From Coprothermobacteraceae bacterium (GTDB taxonomy: Bacteria > Coprothermobacterota > Coprothermobacteria > Coprothermobacterales > Coprothermobacteraceae): 64,000 bases of DNA. The position numbers and the translations under genes are program-made. The notes under the pieces are model-generated. The model did no database searches. It was not told the origin of the DNA and saw only the letters and a program-made list of their open reading frames with translations. The stretch covers positions 428,503-492,502 of the forward strand of contig JABLWY010000001.1 of NCBI GenBank assembly GCA_013178255.1. The letters are read 5' to 3'. Of this stretch, positions 34,828-44,613 are shown piece by piece (position 1 is the stretch's first letter; each line of letters opens with the position of its first letter).

Positions 34828-35250
34828 CTACCACTCGAAAATCTCTTCGTCTTTGAAGAACATGGGGATTTCGCGTTCGGCAGCTTCTTCTGAATCGCAA
34901 CAGTGAACAGTGTTCATGGGCAAGCCAAGGCCGTAGTTACCCCTGATGGTGCCTGGCACAGCTTCCATGGGGTCAGTGGCTCCTGCAAGTTGGCGGGCTA
35001 TGGCTATGGAATTCTCGCCTGCCCAAACGGTGACGAACACAGGTCCACTGGACATGTAGTTCACGAGCCTGACGTAAAACTCCTTGCCCTTGTGCTCTGC
35101 GTAGAACTCTTCCCAGAACTCCACGGGGTACCAACCCATCTTCGCTGCTACGAGCTTAAGTCCGCGGTCTTGGAAGCGTATGGTGATTTCACCCACAATG
35201 TTCCTCTGAATTGCATCGGGTTTGTAAATAACCAACGTCTTCTCTGCCAT
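34828..35250 (-). CDS. ndk: Nucleoside diphosphate kinase
   Basis: A 140-residue enzyme that balances NTP pools through a phospho-histidine intermediate. It has LVIYKPDAIQRNIVGEI, KLVAAKMGW, YMSSGPVFVTVW, GATDPMEAVPGTIRGNYG and the active site NTVHCCDSEEAAEREI, where the usual H-G-S-D is H-C-C-D. Length is normal. It lacks a Shine-Dalgarno; TATAAT lies 6 nt before the ATG. It is convergent with the last glycosyltransferase and divergent from polX. Confidence 0.96.
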   Translation of the reverse strand: MAEKTLVIYKPDAIQRNIVGEITIRFQDRGLKLVAAKMGWYPVEFWEEFYAEHKGKEFYVRLVNYMSSGPVFVTVWAGENSIAIARQLAGATDPMEAVPGTIRGNYGLGLPMNTVHCCDSEEAAEREIPMFFKDEEIFEW

Positions 35251-35256
35251 GGCATG

Positions 35257-35262
35257 ATTATA
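35257..35262 (-). promoter_or_regulatory. -10 box 6 nt before the ndk ATG (leaderless candidate)
   Basis: On the minus strand TATAAT is followed by CATGCC and ATG, without any Shine-Dalgarno. A transcript starting 7 nt after the box would begin with the start codon. No good -35 is evident. Confidence 0.55.
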
Positions 35263-35370
35263 ACATTGAAGCCGAGAAACTCAGATGAAAGCTGACTTGC
35301 GCAGTGATCGAAGCTTGCGGGCAGTCGCAGGCGGCCGCGATGCTAACATATCCACAGGAGGCGACGTTTT

Positions 35371-37086
35371 ATGACTAACTTAGAAGTAGCCAACATGCTC
35401 AACCAAATAGCCAGCGTTTTAGAAATAAAGGGAGAAAGCATTTTCAAGATAAGGGCCTACCAAGAAGCTGCCACGCGCATAGGCAACCTGTCTGAGCCTA
35501 TCGAAGAGGTGTGGAGACGTGGCGAACTAAGAAACATACCAGGTATAGGGGAGAGCATCGCCGCCAAGATAGAGGAGTACCTCCTCACGGGTAAGTGCAG
35601 CTACTTGGAAGAAATAGCAAGAGACGTGCCGGCTGGGTTGTTTCAGATGTTGGAGGTGCCAGGCATAGGGCCTAAGCTTGCTTGGAGGCTGTACCAGGAG
35701 GTGGGGCTTACCTCGGTAGAAGAATTGGAGCAAGCCCTTCATGAGCACAGGCTCTTGGGGCTACGCGGATTTGGTGCCAAGATGGAAAAGAAGCTTTTGG
35801 ACGGCATCCGCATGTACAGGCAGATGAGCGGCCGCATACCGCTGTACATGGCGCTGCCTATCGTTACTCGGATCATTCAGTACATGAAGCGCAACGCTTC
35901 CTTTGTGGATATCGCACCCGCTGGCAGTTTGAGGAGGGGGAGGCCCGACATAGGCGACTGCGACATATTGGTGGCTAGCGACGACCCCATTCCTGTCATA
36001 GAGGCTTTTGTAAGCATGCCCGACGTGCAGCAGGTAACTGCTAAAGGGGATACCAAGGCATCGGTATTCACTGGTGGTATTCAGGTGGACCTCAGGGTCG
36101 TACCTGTAGAGTCTTGGGGCGCTGCCTTGCAGTACTTCACGGGCTCCAAAGCCCACAACATAAAGCTCAGGGAACTAGCCATCAAAAAGGGGTACAAGCT
36201 CAACGAGTATGGCTTGTTTGAGGTTGCTACCGACAAGAAGGTGGCAGGGCGCAGTGAAGAGGAGATATACGCTGCCTTGGGTTTGCCTTGGATACCTCCG
36301 ATGATGCGCGAAGACCGCGGGGAAATAGAACTGGCCATGAACGGAGAACTGCCGCCGTTGGTGCAGATGGAAGACATTAAGGGCGATTTTCACACGCACA
36401 CCACGTTCTCTGACGGCATAAACACGGTGTACGAGATGGCAGAGAAAGCCAAGGCTATGGGGTATGAGTGGCTGGTTATCTCCGACCACGCCACAGGCTT
36501 GGGTGTAGTGGACGGAGTGACGCCTGAGCGGCTACAGGAATATGTGGACGCTATCAGGGACGCTGAGCGAAAGGTAGGTATCAAGCTGTTCGTCGGGCTG
36601 GAAGGCAACATAATGGCGGACGGCACCTACTTGTTTGACGACCCACGCATAGAGGTACCCATTGCTTCCATACACACGGCTTTGGGTCAGGAGAAAGAGA
36701 AGATCTTGGACAGGTACCGCAAGGTGTTTGGAGAGGTGCGCCCCCTCATTGTGGGCCACCCCACAGGACGCCTGCTGGGCCGCCGTGAAGGGCTCAAGGT
36801 GACTGCAGCAGAGGTGCTGCAGCTCTGCAACGAGTACGGCGTTATCCCTGAGCTGAACGCTTCGCCTGAGCGGCTCGACATCGATGACGTGGGTGTTCTG
36901 ATGGCTGTAACACAGTACCGCATGCCCATAGCAATAGGCACTGATGCCCATGACACTGCTCAGATGGAGCATCTGTACTTGGGCGTGTTACAAGCGCAGC
37001 GCGGCTGGGCGCGCAAGGAAGACGTGCTGAACACGTTGAGCGCTGACGAGTTAACGGAGCTCTTGGCGAAACGGCGCAAACCATGA
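35371..37086 (+). CDS. polX: DNA polymerase/3'-5' exonuclease PolX
   Basis: A 571-residue family X repair polymerase. Residues 1-150 contain helix-hairpin-helix motifs (IPGIGESIAAKIEEY, VPGIGPKLAWRLYQE). The polymerase core follows with GSLRRGRPDIGDCDILVASDD near 190 and FTGSKAHNIKLRELAIKKG near 252. The C-terminal PHP domain from about 335 has GDFHTHTTFSDG, VISDHATGLG, GLEGNI, ASIHTA, GHPTGR and IGTDAHDT, the metal ligands for the exonuclease. Length is typical. CAGGAGGCGACGTTTT precedes the ATG. Confidence 0.97.
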   Translation: MTNLEVANMLNQIASVLEIKGESIFKIRAYQEAATRIGNLSEPIEEVWRRGELRNIPGIGESIAAKIEEYLLTGKCSYLEEIARDVPAGLFQMLEVPGIGPKLAWRLYQEVGLTSVEELEQALHEHRLLGLRGFGAKMEKKLLDGIRMYRQMSGRIPLYMALPIVTRIIQYMKRNASFVDIAPAGSLRRGRPDIGDCDILVASDDPIPVIEAFVSMPDVQQVTAKGDTKASVFTGGIQVDLRVVPVESWGAALQYFTGSKAHNIKLRELAIKKGYKLNEYGLFEVATDKKVAGRSEEEIYAALGLPWIPPMMREDRGEIELAMNGELPPLVQMEDIKGDFHTHTTFSDGINTVYEMAEKAKAMGYEWLVISDHATGLGVVDGVTPERLQEYVDAIRDAERKVGIKLFVGLEGNIMADGTYLFDDPRIEVPIASIHTALGQEKEKILDRYRKVFGEVRPLIVGHPTGRLLGRREGLKVTAAEVLQLCNEYGVIPELNASPERLDIDDVGVLMAVTQYRMPIAIGTDAHDTAQMEHLYLGVLQAQRGWARKEDVLNTLSADELTELLAKRRKP

Positions 37087-37154
37087 ACGGTTTCACAAAT
37101 GCTTAAAAGCGGATGCATGCTTGGAGTGCTATAAATGAGGTGAGGTGATAAGTC

Positions 37155-37901
37155 ATGTACAAGGTCGTCATGATACGCCACGGCGAAAGCGAATGGAACA
37201 AGCTCAACTTGTTCACCGGTTGGACGGATGTGGATCTGTCTGAACGTGGAGTGGAAGAGGCTATTTGGGCGGGTAAGAAGCTGGTGGAAGAGGGTTACAC
37301 CTTCGATGTGGCTTTTACGTCAGTCCTGAAGAGAGCCATAAAGACGCTGAATTTGGTGCTAGATCAGATGGGCTTGGACTGGATTCCCGTCTACAAACAT
37401 TGGAGGCTCAACGAGCGCCACTATGGAGCTTTGCAAGGCCTTAACAAAGCTGAGATGGTCGAGCGCTATGGGGAGGAGCAGGTAAAGCTTTGGAGGCGTT
37501 CTTACGATGTACCACCGCCAGCAGTGGAACTAAGCGACCCTAGGTGGCCTGGCAATGACCCCAGGTATGCCCACGTACCACCAGAGGAACTTCCTAGAAG
37601 CGAGTGCTTGAAAGACACAGAAGCTCGCGTGGTGCCCTATTGGGTGGATGTTCTTGCACCAACCATTAAAGAGGGCAAGAAAGTGCTTATCGTGGCCCAT
37701 GGCAACAGCATGAGAGCCATTATCAAGTACTTAGATAAGATGACAGGTGAGGAAATAGCTGGCACTAACATACCCACGGGCATACCCCTGGTGTACGAAT
37801 TGGACGACAATCTAAGGCCTATCAAGCGTTACTACTTGGCCGATGAGGAGTATTTGAGAGCTAAAGAGCAAGAAGTAGCCAACCAGATTTACAAGAAATA
37901 G
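37155..37901 (+). CDS. gpmA: 2,3-bisphosphoglycerate-dependent phosphoglycerate mutase
   Basis: A 248-residue glycolytic enzyme that interconverts 3- and 2-phosphoglycerate. The active-site motif [18 protein letters not shown] carries the phosphorylated His, [16 protein letters not shown] holds the catalytic Glu and [14 protein letters not shown] the second His. GAGGTGAGGTG precedes the ATG. A strong terminator follows 23 bp after the stop, so this is a single-gene unit. Confidence 0.97.
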   Translation: MYKVVMIRHGESEWNKLNLFTGWTDVDLSERGVEEAIWAGKKLVEEGYTFDVAFTSVLKRAIKTLNLVLDQMGLDWIPVYKHWRLNERHYGALQGLNKAEMVERYGEEQVKLWRRSYDVPPPAVELSDPRWPGNDPRYAHVPPEELPRSECLKDTEARVVPYWVDVLAPTIKEGKKVLIVAHGNSMRAIIKYLDKMTGEEIAGTNIPTGIPLVYELDDNLRPIKRYYLADEEYLRAKEQEVANQIYKK

Positions 37902-37924
37902 GGCTTTGCATCAGATAAGATGAA

Positions 37925-37951
37925 GGGGGCCGTGGCCCCCTTTCTATTTTT
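37925..37951 (+). terminator. Rho-independent terminator after gpmA
   Basis: GGGGGC / GCCCCC stem closing on CGTG, followed by TTTCTATTTTT. Its T-tract overlaps the stop of the convergent C39-like gene. Confidence 0.9.
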
Positions 37952-39400
37952 GGCGGACTAGGGTTACGGACTTTGTGTTGTTATCCCAGTTCACCTTAGC
38001 GCCTAAGGCTTCTGCTACGAACCTGAGGGGGAGCAAAGTTCTGCCGTTAACAAGCATGGGTGTGACCGTTGGGTCAGCATCTATGAGTTTCTTCGTCCCA
38101 TCTACAAAGGCATAGTTCTTACCAACCCACAGTTCTACTTTGGTAGCTCCGTCGCGGCTGGTAATGGTCACCTTCTGTGTCTTGGCATCCCATTGAACGC
38201 TTGCACCCAAAGGTTCGGCTACGTACCTAATAGGCAGGAACGTCCGTCCGCTCTTGAGTATGGGGGGCATGTCCATGTATCGGGCTTCGCCGTTTACCAA
38301 GTACTTGTCGTTCATTATCTGCATAAGCACAAGGGTACCTGTGCGGCTAAGGGGCTCTACGTAAGGCCCTTGGAACTGGGAAAGTGCTAGGTTGGGCCAC
38401 ACGCCAGCGTCGGGAGGGAACCAGACGGTGTAATCTGGTGTCTCTATGCTGAAGTAATAGCTATGGACACCTGGATTCAGTTTGGTTGCAAATGTGTAGG
38501 TACCGCTGTAAGTCATGCCGTCCCTTAGCGTCATCTTGTAGGGCGTGCCGTCTACGTAAACCGTCACTGTGGGCGTTGTCTTGTTTGGCACTACGACAGG
38601 TAGTTCGTAGGTGAAACTGGTGGTACTCGTGCCTTTGAGGGGCGATACGTAGCTGCGAGTAGCTGTCATACCTGGCGAGTAAGGTGCCTTGGCGGTGAAG
38701 TTGTTACAAGGAGAAAGCAGTAGGAGCCCTCTGTACTGCTGGGAGACCATGAGCTGCTCGTAGGTGTAGGCCATACGCCCGTTCCACGGGTCGTTCACCA
38801 AGTACTTAAACTCGCCGCCTGTAGCGTCATACCCGTATATGACTACGTAGTGGCCCCCGATGATTTCTGTGTTAGCTATGAGAGGCCGTCCTTGGTTTAT
38901 CTCCTGTTTCACCAACCGTTCGGTATACTGCTCCGAAGGCTGTTTGACGAACTTGCCCACAAAGTCGTGGGCCTGCAAGAAGGGCAGTAAGTCAGTTAGC
39001 GTCTTGTCTGTGCCATTGCGCCAAATGAACCCCCATGCTCCCCACCCTTGTAAACCCGGCCTGTGCTCCTGGCTAGCCCAGTACGTCCACTTTACGTCGT
39101 GATAGGGTGACTTGTACCTATAGGCTCTTGTGGTGTACCAACCATATGGAGAAGGGTTTCCATTCGCCCCTGTGATGGTGTACGGAACGATGCGGCCGTA
39201 ATAAGCCAAGATCATGGCTGCTGAAGTGATGCCGCAGCCGCGGGAGTTGCTGAAGCCCACAGGCACGCTGTAGTGTTGGCTCAAAAAGGGTACAGGAGTT
39301 CTTTGCGCTGCGGCGTCTCGACGCCTGCCACTGGTGCTGTGGCTAACAAGCACACAGCCACCGTCAGACTGATAACTATCTTCCATAAAGCACGCATCAT
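37944..39400 (-). CDS. Secreted C39-like peptidase with stalk domain, interrupted by a frameshift
   Basis: The reading frame from ATG at 39400 gives a clear signal peptide (MMRALWKIVISLTVAVCLLA..APVAG) and runs to TGA at 39283-39281. The rest continues one base back, in a frame open from 39386 to 37944. The join is CCC-TTTTT: one extra T would give ..ELLYPFLSQHYS.. unbroken. The mature part has the Cys in RGCGITSAAMILAYYG, His in GGHYVVIYGYD and Asp in VNDPWNG of the C39-like peptidase family, an Ig-like middle (PTVTVYVDG..) and a C-terminal stalk domain (LPIRYVAEPLGA.., LPLRFVAEALGA). The frameshift may be mutation, assembly error or programmed -1 shifting. Confidence 0.8.
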
Positions 39401-39406
39401 GGCCTA

Positions 39407-39445
39407 CTCAAAAGAAACCGGGGCCCTGCCATCAGCCAGGACCCC
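39407..39445 (-). terminator. Rho-independent terminator after gltX
   Basis: On the minus strand GGGGTCCTG / CAGGGCCCC forms a 9-bp stem (one G-T) with an 8-nt loop, then GGTTTCTTTT. It separates gltX from the protease gene starting at 39400. Confidence 0.82.
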
Positions 39446-39456
39446 GTATCCTACTA

Positions 39457-40839
39457 TCACCTTTTCAGCCTTCTAAGCACCATGTCCTTTGGCATGGCTT
39501 CCAGCAAGTGGAACAGCGAAGGACCCACGGATTTGCCCGTAACTACAGCTCTTATGTAAGGGAAGTACTCCCTGGGCTTCAGTTCCTTTTGGGCTGCGTA
39601 CTCCCTGAGGGCTGCTTCTATGTGTTCTGCATCCCAAGGAGCAGCAGCCAGCATGTCAGCTAGGCCCTCCACAGGGAAGTTCTTCTCCAATATCTCTTGC
39701 GCTTTCTGGTCAACGGTGTAGTCGTCAGTGAATATGTAGTCGGCCAGCTCCACGAAGTCCTTCAAGGTATGCATGCGCTCTACCAAGAGCGGGATAAGCT
39801 GTTCGTGGAAAGGCTCCACTTTGTATCCCTTAGCTTCGGCAAACGGCTTGATGCGCTCCAGCAGCTCACTAGTGGAGAGCATCTTCATGTGCTCCCTGTT
39901 GATGTGATACAACTTATCAGGGTCAAACACTGCAGGATGCAGTCCTATCTTGTTCTCGTCGAAGAGTTCGATGAGTTCCTGCTTAGTGTACACGTCGCGG
40001 TTAGGGTCAAAGGACGCACCCAGCAGCGCCAAGAAGTTGAACATAGCCTCAGGCAAGAAGCCTTCGTCCCTGTATGCTTCTACACCTACGGCGCCGTGGC
40101 GCTTGGACAGTTTTGTCTTGTCCTTGCCGAGTATCATGGGCATGTGCCCGAAAGCGGGGGCTTTCCAACCTAACGCCTCATAAATGAGGATTTGCTTAGG
40201 CGTGTTGGGTATATGGTCTTCTCCTCGGAGCACGTGGGTGATACCCATATCGTAGTCATCGATCACCACAGCGTAGTTGTACGTAGGCGTCCCGTCGCTG
40301 CGCACCAAGACAAAATCGTCCAATTCCTTGCTGTCTATTTCAATGGGCCCTTTGACTAGGTCCTTCCAGGCTATCACGCCCCTGTCTTGTGGTACCTTGA
40401 GCCTGATGGCGTACGGCATGCCGGCTTCTACCCGCCGTTTTACTTCCTCGGGGCTTAGCCGTGAGCAGCGCCCGTCATAGCGTGTGGGAAGCCCCTTGGC
40501 TCTTTGTTCCTCTCTCATCTGCTCCAGTTCCTCAGGGGTGCAGAAGCACCTATAGGCTTTTCCTTCTTCTAGTAGCTTCTCAGCAAACTTCTTGTAAAGC
40601 TCCATGCGTTGCGATTGGTAGTAGGGTCCTTCGTCCCAATCAAGGCTCAGCCACTTCATGGATATGAGGATCTGCTCTGAGTATTCAGGCTTGCTCCTCT
40701 CAGGGTCTGTGTCCTCGATCCTGAGGACGAAGCTGCCACCGTATTTCTTCGCAAATAGGTAGTTGAAAAGTGCTGTTCTTGCCCCACCCACGTGTAGGTA
40801 ACCTGTGGGGGAGGGTGCAAACCTTGTCTTTACGCTCAC
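39457..40839 (-). CDS. gltX: Glutamyl-tRNA synthetase
   Basis: A 460-residue class I synthetase that charges tRNA-Glu (and tRNA-Gln in organisms using the amidotransferase route). The HIGH-type motif is RFAPSPTGYLHVGGARTALFN, and the KMSKS-type motif is TKLSKRHGAVGV near residue 242. CFCTPEELEQMREEQRAKG and RYDGRCSRLS hold a partly Cys-rich insert. Length is typical. The ATG overlaps the alaS stop by 4 bp, so the two synthetases are translationally coupled. Confidence 0.97.
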   Translation of the reverse strand: MSVKTRFAPSPTGYLHVGGARTALFNYLFAKKYGGSFVLRIEDTDPERSKPEYSEQILISMKWLSLDWDEGPYYQSQRMELYKKFAEKLLEEGKAYRCFCTPEELEQMREEQRAKGLPTRYDGRCSRLSPEEVKRRVEAGMPYAIRLKVPQDRGVIAWKDLVKGPIEIDSKELDDFVLVRSDGTPTYNYAVVIDDYDMGITHVLRGEDHIPNTPKQILIYEALGWKAPAFGHMPMILGKDKTKLSKRHGAVGVEAYRDEGFLPEAMFNFLALLGASFDPNRDVYTKQELIELFDENKIGLHPAVFDPDKLYHINREHMKMLSTSELLERIKPFAEAKGYKVEPFHEQLIPLLVERMHTLKDFVELADYIFTDDYTVDQKAQEILEKNFPVEGLADMLAAAPWDAEHIEAALREYAAQKELKPREYFPYIRAVVTGKSVGPSLFHLLEAMPKDMVLRRLKR

Positions 40840-43466
40840 TCCAAACCAAGCCTCCTCTTTGCCTCATAGATGCCTTGCTGCAGGGCCACAGGTAAGCGCG
40901 AAGCGTCGGTGCCACCCGCTTGCACTAATGTGGGCCGGCCGCCGCCTTTGCCTCCCATGTACGCCGCTGCCACGTTGAGTATCTCTTTGAGGTTGAGCTT
41001 CTCCGTCAGGTCTTGGGAGCAGGCCATCACCATGATGGGCCTGTCGTTGTGTACAGAACCAAGCGCAGCTACAAAGGGTTTGTTGAAGCTGCGGATGGCG
41101 TCCATGATAGCCACCAAGGAGTCGGGCGACATCTGTGGATATATGGCGTCGATGAACTTGATGCCTCCGATCTCTGCAGCTTTCATGAACAGTTCTTTTC
41201 CTTCGGCTGACAGCACTTGATCCCTGAGCTTCTTTATGTATTTGTCTTTTTCTTTCATCTCTTGCAACAGCTTCTCTATCTTGGTTAGCACCATGTCTTT
41301 GGAGGTTTCTAGGGCGTCAGCAGCACTCTTGACCAGCTGCTCGAGGCTCCACATGTACTTCAGGGACTCCATACCTGTGACAGCCTCAATCCTTCTAATA
41401 CCTTGGCTGCTCGCCGTTTCCACGATTATCTTGAAAAGCCCTATGTCGCCTGTGCGTTCGGCATGGGTACCGCCGCAGAGTTCCGTGGACCAACCAGGCA
41501 CTGCCACTACGCGCACCTGTTCGCCATACTTTTCTCCAAACAATGCCATAGCACCCAGCTCTTTCGCTTTTTCTAAGGTGGTGTAGAAGATGTGAGTCTC
41601 CTTGTTAGCCAAGATTTGTTCGTTAACCAGCTCTTCTACTTTGGCTATCTCCTCAGGCGTCATAGCTTGGAAGTGGCTGAAGTCGAAGCGGAACCTGTCA
41701 GGCCCTACCCATGAACCGCTTTGCCTGACGTGATCGCCCAGTACTTGGCGCAGGGCGGCATGAAGCAGGTGAGTAGCTGTGTGGGCTCTCTGCATGGCCC
41801 TACGGCGGTTTTCGTCGATGTGCAGGTGCGCCCACTGATCTGCAGCTAGGAATCCAGACACAACCTTGCCGTAGTGGGCTATGACTTTGCCGTGCAGCAC
41901 TTTTTGGACGTTTTGCACCTCAAACACACCCGTTTCTGTGTGAATGACGCCCTTGTCCGCTTCCTGCCCACCGCTTTCGGCGTAGAACGGCGTTTCCTCA
42001 GTTACGATGACTCCCTCGTCGCCTTCGCGCAGCACAGAGAGCTCGTCACCCTTAATGGTCGCTATAATGCGGCTTTCTGTTTCCATTTCGTCGTAGCCTA
42101 TGAACTCCGTTTCTATATCACCCAGTAGGCGGCCGTACACGGTGTCCCTGACCATGGCTTCTCCGCCCTTCCACGTGGACCGTGATTTCTCCTTGTACTC
42201 CTCCATGATCCGATCGAGCTCAGCCTTGTCGAGGGTCAGTTCGTTTTCGGTCAATACGTCTTCTATGATGTCCACGGGCAAGCCGTAGGTGTCGTAAAGC
42301 TTGAATATTTCATCGGCGGGGACTTCTTTGAGGCCTTGCGCCTTCATATCCTCCACAAGCTCTTCGAGGTATCTATAACTGTTTTCCAGCGTCCTCAAGA
42401 AGGCTTCCTCGTCTTGCCTGATGAGCCTCATGACTAGCTCTTGCTGGGGCCTTAGCTCAGGGTACCAAGGGCCGTATTTCTCGGTGACCACGGGCACCAA
42501 TTGGTAAAGGAAGGGTTCGTGTTTACCCAGTTTCCTTCTGAACCTGACGGCGCGGCGCAGTATGCGCCTAATGACGTAGCCTCTGCCTTCATTAGACGGC
42601 ACGACGCCATCAGTTATGGCGAAGGTTAGCGCTCTTATGTGGTCAGCAATTACCCTGAAAGGCACTTCGTTACCTGCATAGGTCTTACCTGTCAGGTTCT
42701 CCAAAGCCTTCATTATGGGCTCAAATAGGTCTGTGTCGAAGTTGGTGGGCTTCTCTTGCAGGATAGCAGCCATGCGCTCCAATCCTAGGCCTGTGTCTAT
42801 GTTCTTCTTAGGCAGCTCTGTCAGGTTCCCGTTTTCATCTTGGTAGTACTGCATGAACACGAGGTTCCAAAACTCCCTGAATCGTTCGCCCGTAGCGGCA
42901 GGGCCTTTGGAGGGGTCGTCGCAAGGCCACTCTTCGCCCATGTCGTAGTAAATCTCACTGCAAGGCCCGCACGGCCCCGTAGGCCCAGGTGGGCCCCAGA
43001 AGTTGTCCTCCTTGCCCATGCGCACTATGCGTTCGGCAGGCACGCCTACCACTTTGTTCCATATCTCGAAGGCTTCGTCGTCTTCTTCATAGATGGTCAC
43101 CCACAGCCTGTCTTCAGGCAGGCCAAAACCTTTGGTTACTAAGTCCCATGCCCAGGGTATGGCTTCTTTCTTGAAGTAGTCGCCCACACTGAAATTGCCC
43201 AGCATCTCAAAGAAGGTGTGGTGCCTGGAGGTCTTGCCCACGTTTTCCAAGTCGCCCGTGCGCAGGCACTTCTGTACGGTGGTTATCCGTGTGGCAGGTG
43301 GCTCTGCTTGCCCCAAGAAGTACGGCTTGAACTGAACCATGCCTGCACTGGTAAAAAGCAGCGTAGGGTCGTCGGGTATCAATGAGGAAGAAGGCAAATG
43401 TAGGTGGCCTCTCTCCTTGAAGTAATTCAAGAACCTTTCTCTAATCTCGTCACTGCTCATATACAT
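40836..43466 (-). CDS. alaS: Alanyl-tRNA synthetase
   Basis: An 876-residue class II synthetase. The catalytic domain has LNYFKERGHLHLPSSSLIPDDPTLLFTSAGM, RHHTFFEMLGNFSVGDYFK and GLGLERMAAI. The editing domain has HTATHLLHAALRQ and CGGTHAERTGD (zinc ligands), and the C-terminal domain ends GGGRPTLVQAGG. ATG at 43466 gives MYMSSDEIRE; ATG at 43460 is also possible. The frame is open upstream, but those residues are not family-like. No strong ribosome site is seen. TATAAT on the minus strand at 43575-43580 could be the -10. No T-box was found. Confidence 0.97.
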   Translation of the reverse strand: MYMSSDEIRERFLNYFKERGHLHLPSSSLIPDDPTLLFTSAGMVQFKPYFLGQAEPPATRITTVQKCLRTGDLENVGKTSRHHTFFEMLGNFSVGDYFKKEAIPWAWDLVTKGFGLPEDRLWVTIYEEDDEAFEIWNKVVGVPAERIVRMGKEDNFWGPPGPTGPCGPCSEIYYDMGEEWPCDDPSKGPAATGERFREFWNLVFMQYYQDENGNLTELPKKNIDTGLGLERMAAILQEKPTNFDTDLFEPIMKALENLTGKTYAGNEVPFRVIADHIRALTFAITDGVVPSNEGRGYVIRRILRRAVRFRRKLGKHEPFLYQLVPVVTEKYGPWYPELRPQQELVMRLIRQDEEAFLRTLENSYRYLEELVEDMKAQGLKEVPADEIFKLYDTYGLPVDIIEDVLTENELTLDKAELDRIMEEYKEKSRSTWKGGEAMVRDTVYGRLLGDIETEFIGYDEMETESRIIATIKGDELSVLREGDEGVIVTEETPFYAESGGQEADKGVIHTETGVFEVQNVQKVLHGKVIAHYGKVVSGFLAADQWAHLHIDENRRRAMQRAHTATHLLHAALRQVLGDHVRQSGSWVGPDRFRFDFSHFQAMTPEEIAKVEELVNEQILANKETHIFYTTLEKAKELGAMALFGEKYGEQVRVVAVPGWSTELCGGTHAERTGDIGLFKIIVETASSQGIRRIEAVTGMESLKYMWSLEQLVKSAADALETSKDMVLTKIEKLLQEMKEKDKYIKKLRDQVLSAEGKELFMKAAEIGGIKFIDAIYPQMSPDSLVAIMDAIRSFNKPFVAALGSVHNDRPIMVMACSQDLTEKLNLKEILNVAAAYMGGKGGGRPTLVQAGGTDASRLPVALQQGIYEAKRRLGLE

Positions 43467-43698
43467 AAGGGCAAGACACCGTCCTTTCTCTTCTTGATAA
43501 CAGCTCAGTGCAGCCTTCGAAGCAAGGCAAAACCAAGTACGAAACAATACGCCTCGCCTAAGGTTACACCGCTTATTATACAAGTAATTATAAGGATTCT
43601 TTACCCACAGTAGTCGCCAGTTGCTTTATGATCGCTTAATAATTCATGTTAGTGCATTACAACTGTGGAAGCTTAGGCTAGGCACTACTGTGCCTTGG

Positions 43699-44538
43699 TT
43701 AGGATAGGCACTTCTTGATAAATGCAATACATTGTTCAACATATGCTTGTTTGGTGGGGCGGCCCACAAAGGTCTTCTCCGCTCTGTGCCTAAAGAGGGC
43801 GTAGCACTTGTATATAGGTACCACGTCGGCTCTTCCTTGCACTAGAGCTGCCCACACGGCTTTCTTGCCGTGCTCGCATACTGCTGCCGCAGGGTCACTC
43901 AGGTCCATACGTTCTAGCTTCGTGCAGAGTTCTACTAAGCTATCGGGCAATCCAAATAGCTGTGGGTGATGGTGTGCTCTAACGGCAGCGGTCCGAAGTT
44001 GTACCAAAGGCGGTAATTCCTCCTCCCAGGGCACCAGTGGCAGCCTGAAAAACAGCCTGAGCATTGCCACGGCGTACAGCCAATGCGGTGACAATATGAC
44101 TTTCAAGTATTCTTGGTACAACCTCTGCCTGTCTATGTTTGTCAGACCTTGGTAGCTCACGGCATCTCCTACAATATCTAACTTAAACTCCGCTGCCAGC
44201 CTAGCAGCCCTGAAAATGCGTACGGGGTCTTCGTCGATGCGCTCTCTTTCCACCCTCAATACCCCGTGGTATAGGTCTTCCAAACCTCCGCGAGGGTCCA
44301 ACACGTCGCCGTTAGAGCAAATGGCTACGGCGTTCAGAGGAAAGTCCCTCTTGTCTGTGTTCAATTTGGAGCTAATGTCTACAGTCAGTCCGCCTATAAG
44401 GTAGCGGTAGGTTTTCTCCTCTTTACCCAGAACTGCCACAGGCTTAAGCTCAGGCAGCTGGTCGGTTATAATATCGTAGTCTAAGGGCTGCTTGCCAAGA
44501 ATCAGGTCGCGCACAGTGCCGCCTACCAGGTAGTCCAT
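43699..44538 (-). CDS. cca: CCA tRNA nucleotidyltransferase / poly(A) polymerase family protein
   Basis: A 279-residue class II nucleotidyltransferase. The catalytic start YLVGGTVRDLILGKQPLDYDIIT carries the G-G-x-V-R-D loop and D-x-D metal site. KRDFPLNAVAI, DPRGGLEDLYHGVLR and RIDEDPVRIFRAARLAAEF follow. It is shorter than usual (about 400), lacking much of the C-terminal helical domain, so it may be a minimal CCA-adding or A-adding enzyme. No ribosome site is seen; TAAAAT lies 6 nt before the ATG. It is divergent from rplM. Confidence 0.85.
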   Translation of the reverse strand: MDYLVGGTVRDLILGKQPLDYDIITDQLPELKPVAVLGKEEKTYRYLIGGLTVDISSKLNTDKRDFPLNAVAICSNGDVLDPRGGLEDLYHGVLRVERERIDEDPVRIFRAARLAAEFKLDIVGDAVSYQGLTNIDRQRLYQEYLKVILSPHWLYAVAMLRLFFRLPLVPWEEELPPLVQLRTAAVRAHHHPQLFGLPDSLVELCTKLERMDLSDPAAAVCEHGKKAVWAALVQGRADVVPIYKCYALFRHRAEKTFVGRPTKQAYVEQCIAFIKKCLS

Positions 44539-44544
44539 GCTATC

Positions 44545-44550
44545 ATTTTA
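44545..44550 (-). promoter_or_regulatory. -10-like box 6 nt before the cca ATG (leaderless candidate)
   Basis: On the minus strand TAAAAT is followed by GATAGC and ATG, with no Shine-Dalgarno. The spacing is identical to that at ndk, trmN6 and dnaX. Confidence 0.5.
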
Positions 44551-44613
44551 TGTGGTCTTGAAACCAAAGATGGTATCATATAATATTGCGACAGGATGGA
44601 AGGAGGAAACGCC

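Noticed and set aside
43467-43698. A T-box leader upstream of alaS
   Set aside because: No GGGTGGTACCGCG-like antiterminator core and no leader terminator are visible on the minus strand.
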